Assembly: GCA_038496445.1 (NCBI GenBank)
Contig: JALMLS010000086.1
Span: 1-64,000 of the forward strand
DNA: 64,000 nt
Direction of reading: 5' to 3'
Source: Trichosphaerium sp. ATCC 40318
Lineage: Eukaryota; Discosea; Flabellinia; Trichosidae
Shown here piece by piece: positions 45,410 through 56,140 of the stretch. Under the pieces are notes generated by a model that was not told the DNA's origin, did not search any database, and saw only the letters and a list, made by a program, of their open reading frames with translations. Every line of letters starts with the position of its first letter. The first letter of the stretch is position 1. The position numbers and the translations under genes were made by a program.

Positions 45410-45540
45410 ATTGACGTAGTAGTGTTCCATTATTTGGCAATTTCTATCATTCAGAGTACTCTCCTTCTCTTACCACCAGCATAACAATAATGGTCAACTG
45501 ACCATTTTATAATACTTTCGCTTGTACTTGACTTCTTTTA
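45410..45540 (-). pseudogene. Decayed extra repeats behind the F-box/YwqK gene
   Basis: Beyond the stop of the gene at 45541 the minus strand still shows repeat remnants in shifting frames: KYKRKYYK, GQL, HYCYAGGK, EGEYSE and HYYVNG. The gene formerly encoded at least two more repeats and was shortened by stop codons and indels. Confidence 0.6.
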
Positions 45541-46225
45541 TTACATCAGAGAAGTAGAGCAGTTCTTGATGAGTGATAACTGACCATTATGATCCCACTC
45601 CTTCTGCTCTCCTTCTAGTTCACCATTGTTGTATTTATATGACTTCCACAATTGACCATTTTGGTGCCACCACTTGTACTCTCCTTCTCGGTTACCATTA
45701 ATGTAGTTCACTGTTGAATGCAATAGACCATTTGAGTACCAGTTCTTGTATTGTCCTTCTAAATTATTATTGACATAATGGTAATGTGCCCTTAGTTCAC
45801 CATTGGTGTACCACTCCTTGTATTCACCATGTAGTTTATTGTTTGAATAGTGTCCTTTTTCATGTAACTGGCCGTTATTGTACCAACTCTTGTACACTCC
45901 TTCCTTGTTACCATTCACAAAAACGTGACTTATTTTGCTTTTGCTGGTTGGAAAGCGAAAGGCCAAATTATATTGTTTCAACCAGTTGCCATGTTTGTTA
46001 AGCTCGTCATTGAATCGTGTTGTTGTAGCACTGTATTTTGATAACAGTGGCCACTTTTGATAAACTTCAAAGTCTAAATCGATGATATAATAATGTAGTT
46101 CGACTGGGATGCTTAATAAACAAAGATAGCCTTCGTTGATGGGTACTATCTATTGTAAAATGTATTTTCGTTAATTTGAGTGTGGTAGTTTAAAGTGAGC
46201 ACGCTACCTTGCGTTTGGTAGTCAT
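45541..46225 (-). CDS. F-box protein with YwqK/MORN-like repeats (intact copy 2)
   Basis: Exon 1 (46225-46208, MTTKRK) and exon 2 (46149-45541) give 208 aa with a 58-nt intron. The F-box part (LCLLSIPVELHYYIIDLDF) and the linker (ATTTRFNDELNKHGNWL, SHVFVNGNKEGVYKSW) are followed by about five repeats (NNGQLHEKGHYSNNKLHGEY and others). It ends at KNCSTSLM, in front of decayed further repeats, so it is C-terminally shortened relative to the neighbour at 46701. Same orientation as that neighbour, suggesting tandem duplication. Confidence 0.75.
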
Positions 46226-46700
46226 GTGGAAGTTAGGTACACGTGCACAGTTTAATCGGTCAAGTAGTTTCAAAAAAAAATTAGTAGTTGATTCGTGCTG
46301 CTTTGAGTTCTTGTTACTGTTTAACAGAGTCACGCTGATAATGCAACCATAAACACATGTTTTATCGACCACATTAATACTCTAACAAGCACGTGAACAT
46401 AAACTACATAGATTGGTGATTAATTTATCTTTTAAAGTACCTAATCTTTTGCAAGCTGTCATTTTTATCAAAACACGTTTTAAAAAAAGAAAATAACATT
46501 ATTACTAAAATAAGCTATGTCCACTCAAACGTGTTTTGGTTTATTAATACAGTATTATTTAGATGAATTGTGAATAAAATAGATTATGGTCAGCATTAAC
46601 TTGTTGCTAGCTGTTTGACTTAGCTTTTTTTTTCTGTTGTTGGAACCAGAACTTACATTCCTCCTAGTTGAAAGCATACTGAAATGATGTTGCCTTACTG
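46226..46700. repeat. Spacer homologous (inverted) to 9.70-9.95 kb
   Basis: About 46380-46620 aligns in reverse orientation with 9700-9950 (for example GATTGGTGATTAATTTATC, CAAACGTGTTTTGGTT). It follows the YwqK gene in both places, so the duplicated unit included the 3' flank. Confidence 0.65.
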
Positions 46701-47577
46701 TTACTGCTTCTTGTTTTTGACGTAGTAGCAGTGTTTCATAACTATGCCATTGCTATTCCACGAGGTATATTCTCCTTCTTTCTTGTCATCAACGTAATGG
46801 CAATGTTCTGCTAATTGACCATTTTTGTGCCACTCTTTGTACTCTCCTTCTTGAAGCCCATTAACATAATGACATTGACGAACCAGAATGCCTATTTCAT
46901 GCCAAAGTTTACAATCTCCTTCTAGTTTGCCTGAATTGTAATTACACCATACAGCTATTTGACCGTTGTCACGCCAGCATTTGTATTCACCATGTATTTT
47001 ATTGTTTGAGTAGTTTTGTTGTTTATGTAACTGGCCGTTAGCATGCCAACTCTTGCCCTCTCCTTCTTTCTTACCATTTACATAGTGATATTGTTTTTTT
47101 ATTAGACCATTGGTGTACCACTCCTTGTATTCACCATGTATTTTATTGTTTGAATAGTGTCCTTTTTCGTGTAACTGGCCGTTATTGTACCAACTCTTGT
47201 ACTCTCCTTCTTTGTTACCATTCACAAAAACGTGACTTGTTTTATTTACGCTTTTGTTGAAAGAGAATCTAATGCTGCCATCAAGCCCTACTTCGCATGT
47301 TTTGCTGATTAGATAGCTAAAGGTCAAACCATTTGGTTTCAACCATTTCCCATGTTTGTTAAGGTCATCATTGAATCGTGTTGTTGTAGCACTGTATTTT
47401 GATAACAGTGGCCACTTTTGATAAACTTCAAAGTCTAAATCGATGATATAGTAATGTAGCTCAACTGGGATGCTTAATAAACAAATATGGTCTTCTTTGA
47501 AGAGTATCGTCTAGTAATTTTATTAATTTGGTACAGGGTTTTTAAAGCAAGCACGTTACCTTGCGTTTGGTAGTCAT
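46701..47577 (-). CDS. F-box protein with YwqK/MORN-like repeats (intact copy 3, longest)
   Basis: Exon 1 (47577-47560, MTTKRK) and exon 2 (47510-46701) encode 275 aa; intron 49 nt. F-box (LCLLSIPVELHYYIID) and linker (SHVFVNGNKEGEY) precede about eight repeats of 22-23 residues, each with EGEYKxW and NGQL cores, ending YYVKNKKQ. This is probably the parent type of the truncated copy at 9302 and of the C-terminal fragment at 30163. The repeat face is expected to form a MORN-like beta surface that binds a partner; the F-box would link it to Skp1. Confidence 0.75.
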
Positions 47578-47983
47578 CCGTTGGATGTATCTCAATTTGT
47601 AAATACACTGTTTTAAAAATGAAGCATCAGTCAACTAGAGTCACTTAAACCACAATGGTTAATTTCCTTTCCTTTTTTCACGTGGTTTTTAGAACTCGTT
47701 TTAAAACATATGACAATGTCAATTTTAAATGGTAGTCTTATCATGGGATACATCTTACACGTTTTCAAAATGAAGCTGAAGAATTGTTCTCAGCTTTTTT
47801 TTTTTGATAAGGTAAAGTATGTTAGTAAATGGACAGTGCCATGTGTATGTCAAGTTACATATCTAGTGTAACAGTACTCCATTAAGGCGGATGTAGAGGA
47901 ATATATGAGCAAGCCACTTGTAACCTAAACTCAATAGTGGACAATTGACAAAGTGACGTCACATAGAACAAGTTCTGATGACT
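47578..47983. other. Intergenic region
   Basis: Spacer between two minus-strand genes, with one CACGTG near 47679; no exon recognised. Confidence 0.35.
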
Positions 47984-49610
47984 TCAAAAGTTATTATTGT
48001 TGGCTATAACCAATTCGCTGCCATAAAACATTGTGAATTTACAGTTTTCAGGTAATGCTTCCCTCATTAGTGACATTGCTTGAATTAAAAGTGTTTTCTT
48101 TTGAGATAAATCCCAAACAGTATGTTGAACAGTACAAGTATGTAAGTTTTCAAGCGATCTTAAGTTTCCTGGCACTGGGCAGTTTCTGTTGGGATATGGA
48201 TTAGTATTTGAAGCGACATGAACTAGAAGAAAGCAAAACAAAAGTACTTACGTCAATTTTAACACACTAATTGTCAATTCACTCCAAGACAACCTGGTAG
48301 CTGATTTAAGTGACTTGCAATGTAATTCTTTTAAGTTTGTTAGCTCTCTTAACTCACGGAGGATTTGTTGACCTCCATCAAGTTTTAGTGTACTTATATG
48401 TTGCTATAAAGTAAAGGTAAGCGCTTGCATTGAATTGAACACGAATTTTTTTTTTGTTTTTTTTTGAAATTTCTTCAGTTGCACGTGCGCAAACTGTATT
48501 ACAAGGAAATTTCGCTTCATATTAGACATGCTTGGTATAGTTTATGCGAAATTTACTAGAAACTATACCAAGCATTGCTAAAGAAGAAGGAAACAATACT
48601 TTTTCTTACTGCAAGGAAAAAAGTTTCTTCTGCGCGGAATCGAACTGACGTTGCGTTTTCTTTTGAACTACAAATTGCGTGTTTTGCCATGGTGAGGCGC
48701 TATTGAAGAAAAAAGTGGTTTCGCAGAAAGTCGTCAAAAAATTAGCGTTTACGTACCAAGCTTACTAGAGACTTGCAGTTGGCTGATACAAGCGATAGCG
48801 TTCTTAAATTAGTGTACTTTGCAACTTGTTGACAGTTTACAACGCCTTTTAGAAGAGACAAGGATGTCACGTTTGGGACAGCGTCAACTGACACAAACTT
48901 TAAGTCTCTTGAAGAAATCATCAAAGTATGCAACTTTGAACACCTAAACACAGAATTTATATCACGTGATTTTTAATGGACGTCGTACGATTGTAGCCAT
49001 TTTGAAAAAACCCTTCCAACATCATTACCATAAAAATCATTACCAGAAACGTCTAGCACCTACAAACTCAAGTTTAGTGTTTGTCTCAAAAAAAAAACAT
49101 ACCTCTAATCTTGTTAGTTGTAATAACGGCTTTATTTGCTTTGGTCCAATCATATGACCGCATCTACAGGTTGTCATGATGCTGTTCGTTCTGTTAGACG
49201 TACCTACGAAGTGACAGAGAACGTAGTTTTACAAGGTGCGCTAAATGTTCGAATTCTCTTTCAGGTCTCAAAAAACCAGAACACCAAGCTAAGTCAAGTT
49301 CTTCTATGGCCCTAAAAGTACGCAAAAATGAAAGAGACATTATTTGGCGTCCGTTCCAAGGTCTTAAGTTGAAACCTAAACGACAATTAGCTATTTGTAC
49401 TCAATTATCTGTAGTAGCACCTTGTAGAGACTTTATGCAATACACGGACGCGTATTGAAGCTGTTTACAAACAAGTGATGCTGAAAAAATGGAATGAAGC
49501 GGTAGACGTGATAGAATAACGACTTTGAAGTAGTTTAGTATGGTCGTTAACGTTTTATTTGATTTCAGCGTACCTATAACTTCTAAAGGTAATTCAGAAA
49601 GGTTTTCCAT
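47984..49610 (-). CDS. F-box / LRR protein, multi-exon
   Basis: The start (49610, MENLSELPLEVI) and the next exon (VVILSRLPLHSIFSASLVCKQLQYA) form an F-box. Further open blocks in order are EELDLAWCSG...LVKLRSLSLR (about 49310-49200), VLDVSGNDFYG (about 49060), LKFVSVDAVPNVTSLSLLKG...TNLRTLSLVSANCKSL (about 48910-48760), LRELRELTNLKELHCKSL (about 48400-48260) and a last exon with GNLRSLENLHTCTVQHTVWDL to the stop at 47984. These are irregular LRRs typical of F-box-LRR substrate receptors. Not all splice sites were fixed. One intron contains a 16-bp perfect hairpin (48528-48575). Confidence 0.6.
48528..48575. repeat. Perfect 16-bp inverted repeat in an intron
   Basis: ATGCTTGGTATAGTTT at 48528-48543 and its exact reverse complement at 48560-48575, with a 16-base loop. 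It lies in an intron of the F-box/LRR gene. Confidence 0.7.
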
Positions 49611-50894
49611 CTCTCGAGGGTATTATAATGGTAGCACAAACGGTTTGAGTGTTTTTGTGAGCACACAAACCCCAAAAAAGCCAAACAAGTGTCGCTTAAC
49701 ACAAAAAAAACCAAGCGAAATTTCGAGCGCTTTTTCTACCTCTCTTGTACGTGTAAGGAGCAACCACGTTAAATATTTGATTGCACAACAATTCTAAGCG
49801 AACAAATAATTGAACGGTAGCTGGCTAACACTTCACGTGGTGAAGGTTTTTTTCAGTGAAGTAAATTGCATTTCTTTCGAAAAAGTTGAACCGCCACTGT
49901 CATTCTCTCCCATTTGTATAATTTTCTGTTCTTGCAAATCATAATGATAGAACACTTTTCGTTACAAACTCAACTGGATTTGTACAATCTCCACTGTATA
50001 GCAACAGGTCAGTTTATTCCTAATATTTTAGTGACATTTTGTTGTCAGCAATATATACAATTGGCAACTAGAACGCTAGATGTATTAGTTTCCTCCAAAT
50101 AGATTATTCTAGCCTGTGTATTAAGGTATGGTTTTATTACTATCATCGGCAGCTGTTCCAATTACATTCTCATCTGGTTTCATTTTAGTCGTATGAATGG
50201 ATGTATGCCATCTGCACCATCAATCCATTTGTAGAGTTTTGAGCACCATTTACCAATGCATGATTCGTCCTCTTTGTTATTTCCTGCTACTGAGCATACA
50301 AACATTTAGACAACGAAAATATTGGTCAACGATATGCCATAGCCTTTGAAGAATAGGTGTTCATTGTGAGTTAAATATTTTTAGCTTAGAGGAAGTGTCA
50401 AGTTTTGTTCATGTAGTTTATCCGATGAATCCCGACTTCACTAGCAACTTGAATGAAACCAGCGTTTAGTTTCCAACAAACCATGGTTGATAATGAAAGG
50501 GTTCAGTTAATAGTCCGATGAGGTAAGTACACTGTAGAGTGTATTTTTGCAATTATGATTTATATGTTCCTACAAGCAACCGAGGCTGTACAATATTGCT
50601 TATTGGTCATTTGGAGTGTTAATAAGGAATGAGGGTATAAAAGTAGGAAAATTATGAAGAATCCTGCTATCTAAAGCAAAAATAGCACCATCATCACGAA
50701 TTTTCTCGCGCTTTATAATTGCACACGTGATTTCTCGTGACACTTTACTTCCCGAATATTTATCTGAATTGAAAGAAAGCCTTTATTAATGCGTCTGTTA
50801 TGTTTAGAAGCTTGGCATTAACTAGCTGACGGGCTAGAGGTTAAGTCTTTCTTTTATGCTCTTTTTGGTGTTTTTCAAGAAGCAATCTCGTAGA
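49611..50894. other. Long gene-poor stretch
   Basis: About 1.3 kb without a supported gene. A short open piece at 49944 (MIEHFSLQTQLDLYNLHCIA) has an F-box-like look but no continuation. CACGTG lies near 49834 and 50725; the second is upstream of the secreted gene at 50895. Confidence 0.4.
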
Positions 50895-52135
50895 ATGCAT
50901 CACAGCTCTAGAAAATTATCGTTTGCTGTTATACTGGCGTTTATTTCTGCTTGTATTTGTCAGAGACCTCCTGGGTACATATTCACTAACTACGATAGTA
51001 CAGTTCCACTTCCTCGACAAATAGAGATATTTACAACAGATCTTGAGTTTAACAGTAAGTACAGCACATTGTGCAGCTAATTAAGCTTATTTTAGATCTA
51101 CAATCGTTTGGTGTCATCCCTGTTACAGTACCCGATATTGCAGTACCTACAATAAGTACGCTCTTCTTCATTTCAAACCATCTTCTGTCTGGTGTTGGGA
51201 TTATCAAAGACCACCTGTAAATTAAACGTGAAGACTATCAATAGGTTGATACACTCGAACTGTTCTTTCCTGCATTGCCTTTTATCTATAAGTTCAGAAA
51301 CCCTTAGGCTGATTTATTCATTTAGTACCTACATTAGATGGCTCTATGATTCTTGTTGTATTTAGTAATTTAGTATCAGTCAGAGCATTAGATAACACTG
51401 AGATTTGTACTGGTTCTATCCCTGGCTCGATTATTTCAGGAGGTTTTGTTGATGACACTCACTTTTATGCAAATGTTGGTTCAAATATTGGTATACCAGT
51501 AGAGTCAATAGGCCGATATAGGCTTGACATCACCAACCAAGGTGACTGTATATCCCCTGTGATATCAGTTTGTGAATTCACAAGTGGTTCAGTACACACC
51601 AGTATGTACTTCTTTTAATATGTAGCACGTGATTGATTGCCATGTTTGGTTTTTTATAGTTGTGGTTGATGACGACACAATATACATAGACGGTGCTACA
51701 TTCAATCCCGCACCTGTAGGTGCCCTATTAGAGCTAGATATATCAAGTTTAAATGCAGATCCTTGCTCAATTGACCTACGAACGCTTCCTGCTATTCGCA
51801 CTGGTGCATTTCTGCCGTTTTTAGTTCTTGCTGAACTTAACGATAGAACACTACTATTGACTAATTCGCCTGGAGGCACTATATCAATAGATAAGACAAC
51901 AGGTATTATCCATTTTATTCTTATCTATTTGTATGACTTTTTGTCATAGGTAGTACAGAGGCTTACAATATGGCACCTATGTTTAGACCATTCACAAAAC
52001 CTGTTTTTTATCCTGGTCTTTGTATCAAGGTATGGGGTTCTTATTCTTTCCTTGTTCACAGTGTTAATCACATGACTACTGTCATAGATCACACCAGAGA
52101 TGAATGCTGCCAGGATTCAATTATTATCTCCTTAA
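50895..52135 (+). CDS. Small secreted protein, family C member 1
   Basis: Six exons (50895-51054, 51096-51155, 51326-51601, 51660-51902, 51950-52029, 52088-52135) encode 288 aa. The signal peptide (MHHSSRKLSFAVILAF...CICQ) is followed by PPGYIF and PRQIEIFTTDLEFN. Exons 3 and 4 each encode a beta-rich unit (DGSMILVVF...ALDNTEICTGS...YRLDITN and DDDTIYIDGA...LELDISSL...LNDRTLLLTN) that looks like blades or a beta sandwich. The tail reads FYPGLCIK then ITPEMNAARIQLLS. The first four introns are phase 1, so exons 2-4 are symmetrical. No anchor is seen, so it is probably released or in a vesicle. Family not recognised. Confidence 0.7.
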
Positions 52136-52678
52136 ATAAAACTCTGTTTGGTTACAGGATTGCTGTTGCACGAAAATTTACATCGCTTGATTGTTCATTC
52201 TATTGCACAAGCATAGCGACAATGCAATAAAACCTTAGTAGCAATAAACTCTTACTGTGTTGACCAATTTCTTGAAGGCTTATGTAACTTTAAACAACAT
52301 CATGCGTTTTCTAGCACATAGCCTTTGTGAATAGTTGTTTGCGGAACTTTGATCTAATCACGTGTTTTTCTCAAACACATTACTTACCTACTTATCCGAA
52401 AGAACGTCTTGACGCCTGTGTTATATGTAACGAGAGGATTCGAGATACAGATTCAATGCACGTACTCAGAGGAATCACGTGCTCCGAGAGAGAGCGTGTC
52501 TATATCGTTAGCCAGCATGATGTTTAAGCCCTTGTTTGTAACATAATAAAGTAGTTAGTACATAGTTAACAACGTCCTGTTACTTTAAATTAGAAATGTA
52601 GTATTAGCAAACTGCGAGGTTAAGTTCGTCGTCTTATTGTGCTCTTTTTTAGAGTTTTTCAAGAAACAATCTCGTAGA
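52136..52678. other. Spacer between tandem secreted genes
   Basis: Two CACGTG sites (52359, 52477). No exon recognised. Confidence 0.35.
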
Positions 52679-53880
52679 ATGCATCACAGCTCTAGAAAAT
52701 TATCGTTTGCTGTTATACTGGCGTTTATTTCTGTTTGTATTTGTCAGAGACCTCCTGCGTACATATTCGGCCAGTTTGATGATACAGCAGTTCCTCGACA
52801 AGCAGAAATATTAACAACAGATTTTGAGTTTAACAGTAAGCAACAAGCAACACAACCGTATTTATCTTGAAATGAGATATTTTTTTAGATTTAGCCACAG
52901 CTTGAATGAGGTTAATAAGATACATTTTTTAGATCTCCGATCGTTTGGCATCAATGTTCCTGTTATAACTCCTGCAACTCAGATACCTATTCCCAGTATG
53001 TTTTCGTTTAAGACAACTGCCAAGATCCAAGAGCCAAGCACTTTACAATGAGTTGATGCTGATTTATTCATTTAGTACCTACATTGGATGGTTCTATGAT
53101 TCTTGTTGTATTTGGTAATTTAGTATCAGTCAGAGCATTAGATAACACTGAGATTTGTACTGGTTCTATTGATCGTATCTCGATTCGTACAGGAGGTTTC
53201 ATTGATGACACTCAATTTTATGTGCATGTTGGTGGAGGAGATATAAGCCGATATATGCTTGACATCACAAACCAAGGTGACTGTATATCTCCCGAGGACC
53301 CTGTTTGTACATTGACAGGTGGCTCAGTTGACTATAGTATGTAAACTTAGTTGTTTCATTATATTTTCTTATTTTGTTTTAGTTGTTGTCGATGATGACA
53401 CAATATACGTACTTGGTGCTACACCCAATCCTGATTCTGTAGCTGTCGTATTAGAGCTAGACATATCACGTTTAGCTGGAGATAGTTGCTCAATTGACAT
53501 GACAACACTTCCTGTTATCTACTCTGGTCCATCTGCGCGGTTCTTAGTACTTGCTTACCTCAATGACAGAACACTACTATTAACAAATTCAGAAACAGGT
53601 GCTACGTTGTCTATTGATAAGGCAACAGGTAATCGTCTTTTGTATTCTTATGAGTTTGTTGTTGATAGTTTGTTGTCATAGGTACTGCAGAATCTTACAA
53701 TATGGCACCAAGGGTTGTAACATTCTCACGACCTGTTTTTTATCCTGGTCTGTGTATCAAGGTATGTACATGGGTTTTATTACTTTCGTTCTATCCTTGT
53801 TCGCGGTTTTAATCACGTGACTACTACCATAGATCACACCAGAGATGAATGCTGCCAGGATTCAATTATTATCTCGTTAA
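52679..53880 (+). CDS. Small secreted protein, family C member 2
   Basis: Exons 52679-52835, 52933-52995, 53076-53336, 53383-53628, 53682-53761 and 53833-53880 encode 284 aa with the same phases as member 1. Signal peptide and both beta units are intact (RALDNTEICTGS, LDISRLAGDSC, LNDRTLLLTN); the C terminus is ITPEMNAARIQLLSR. It is a recent tandem duplicate of the gene at 50895; the conserved last intron contains AATCACGTGAC, as does that of member 3. Several loop residues differ, suggesting diversification of exposed surfaces. Confidence 0.7.
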
Positions 53881-54356
53881 ATAAAACTCTATGTTTACAA
53901 CATTGCGATTGTCACAAGTAGTTTGACATGAAAAGTGTCATTCTCAGAAAGATTGCACAAATTTAAAACAAGTATATCTAGTTTGTTTGGCGTTTATTAG
54001 TGTATTTGGGTAGATTCTTATTTATGATAAAGGTTAAGAGGTCTATAGGAGCTTCTTTTTTATACATTTGTGATAATATGATAATTGTTTTGTTTCTGGG
54101 TTGTACTGAAGAACAGGAACCCCTTTATATCTAAAAACACAGTTAATGATTTCATATAATATAGAACAAGTTTCTATGTGAACACTAACCCTCCTGAACC
54201 ATATGTGAAGTTAATTATTAGAAGGTTCTGTTCCAATATTGCTTCTTTGTCGTATTTCAAGACACCTTTTTTTTTCGTTTAGTTACTTGCATGGACGTAA
54301 ACAAAAATCACGTGCCCTTTACTTGTTTCTTGTAATCTTTTATTTCTGCATCGAAA
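53881..54356. other. Convergent intergenic spacer
   Basis: No exon recognised; CACGTG near 54310. Confidence 0.35.
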
Positions 54357-55065
54357 CTAAGGGCCCTTCGATTCCCAAGGTGGGAACCTGATAAAGTTAA
54401 TGATTGTATTGTAACGACCTGAAAACGTACCCATTTCATTTTGGATATAACCTGCACTCATATCTCCTCTCTCATCAATCGAAACCAAGATACTATCATC
54501 AGTCACAACCACACCAAGGACGATACAGTAATAATTGGAGTTATAAATTGAAAGACATTCATGCAAAGAAAAACGAAGTAGACCTGAAAAAAACGTAGTT
54601 AAGATTCCAACAAAGTTCTGATCCATCCACGTGCCATAGACGTATAATGCTCTGTACTTGTTTTTAAATATCTTCTCTCTTCCTCTTCCACCTTTTTCAA
54701 AAGCGAGCTTTGGTTTATAATAGCTGCTGGATGCGGACTAAGAGGACTTAAAACCAAGACTTTAAGCCGTTTTGCTTTTTTTGTGGTTTTCTTGAATTAC
54801 ACAAAAACAAAATCTCACGCACGCCAATTAAGTAGTACTCCCACTCAGTAGGTATCATTCGCTCAATATCATCCAATACCACCTCTTTACAAGCGAAAAT
54901 CTTTCTCCAAAGCGATTTTTTATCTGCGAACTGCCATAACCACTTACATGTCCCGTGTAGGTTTAGTAGGTCCATTGGGTCGTTTACAGAGTCTCGTACT
55001 TCAAAAAGCAGTTCGTTTGGAAGTTCTAGCACCCGAAACGGCATTTTTGAGACTTTGGTTTCCAT
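54357..55065 (-). CDS. F-box protein
   Basis: Exons 55065-54823 and 54737-54357 encode 207 aa; the 85-nt intron has a GTGCGT donor and keeps phase 0. Residues ~8-55 form a classical F-box (FRVLELPNELLFEV...DLLNLHGTCKWLWQFADKKSLWRKIF). The second exon begins SASSSYYKPKLAFEK and runs through KIFKNKYRALYVYGTWM into a beta-rich region (YYCIVLGVVVTDDSILVS, GRYNTIINF), probably the substrate-binding domain, not a known repeat type. Reading without splicing would give an unrelated Lys-rich tail and is less likely. Confidence 0.65.
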
Positions 55066-55096
55066 TGCGATGGTTGTTTGATGCTACTGGCGCTCT

Positions 55097-55212
55097 TTAG
55101 AATTGTGTTAAGCCATCAATGAAAACAACTTATTTGTTTTAAGTATGTGGGAACGTACCTCAGTTCGCGTATTTCTAGCGTTGGCCAGCCCTAAAATCCG
55201 CAAAATCCTCGG
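55097..55212. repeat. 116-bp dispersed repeat, copy 2
   Basis: Nearly identical to 12640-12755, without the inverted-repeat ends that flank that copy. Confidence 0.7.
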
Positions 55213-55319
55213 CCTATGATTTTCGTTACCCTTGTTCCCTTTACTTTTCTTTTCACAATATTTTCTTTTTTTCCATTTATTTGTTTTTTACTTTCCCTGT
55301 AAGGAAGTCACTTCTGTGA

Positions 55320-55963
55320 ACCTTACTGTCCTTGATGATGATCACGTCACCTTGCGGCCCAGGTGAACTTGCGGCCTTTGCGGCCCCGGGCGAACATAAA
55401 GCTTGTAACTTGAATAAACTGAATAAACATAATTTAAACCTCAAACAAGAGTTTCAACATTTTGTTATTTAACAAGTAAAGAGAATCCTGGCCAGTTACG
55501 TACCTCTTTACATCCCATCGCGTTTCTTTGTTCTTTTCTTTTGCTCCTTAACACTTTTCTTTCTTTGTGATCTTTTTCTATCACTCTTCCTGTTGCCGTC
55601 CTTCCAAATATACTAAGAAGTTCTTTTTCTCCTTTATTTTCCTTTTCTTCCAGTATGGACTGATCTTTGTGGAATATTGGTGGTTGTGTATCACTGCTAT
55701 TCCTCTGATTTTGGAGACTTGATCCACTTGGCAAGAACTTAACTTTGGACTATTTTCGGAACTTTGACTTTTTCGTGCCTCCGACTTCGACTCTCGTTTA
55801 CTGTTCCCTGTCCTCTTGCCCTTTTTTCTGTTCCTCCCCTTTTCCCTCTCCCTTCCCTTCCCTTTATTTCAGTCAACGTGACACATTTCAAGCGTTTGGT
55901 TAGACTGGACAACAGACTGGCAATAGAACAGTCAACACGAGAACAATGGTGAGTAGCGAACAA
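55320..55963 (-). other. Repeat-rich, purine-biased region with uncertain ORFs
   Basis: Two adjacent minus-strand open stretches (55963-55739 and 55734-55465) are rich in Lys, Arg, Glu and Ser, and in one area several frames are open because of a G/A-rich strand. The end of the second (GCKEVRNWPGFSLL) is shared with a fragment at 15.76-15.80 kb. A local GC-rich patch (about 55340-55390) repeats GCGGCC and GCGGCCC. It is probably a degraded multicopy element or gene; no function can be given. Confidence 0.3.
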
Positions 55964-56140
55964 GCGCTGTATTTATTCCTGTTTGTTTCTGAAATCACGC
56001 TCACTATTGGTGTACTGCGCTGGCACGTGCGTGATAAACTGAAACTATACTTCCCAACTCTAGTCCATAGCTCATAGAAATAGTAAAATACAGCAATGTA
56101 GTATGGACGTCTACAAACGTTACGATCTTTCCTTTTGCAA

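Noticed and set aside
48630-48700. tRNA-like stretch (GGAATCGAACT, T-loop-like on the minus strand)
   Set aside because: Only the T-loop motif fits; the T stem, acceptor stem and D arm do not pair.
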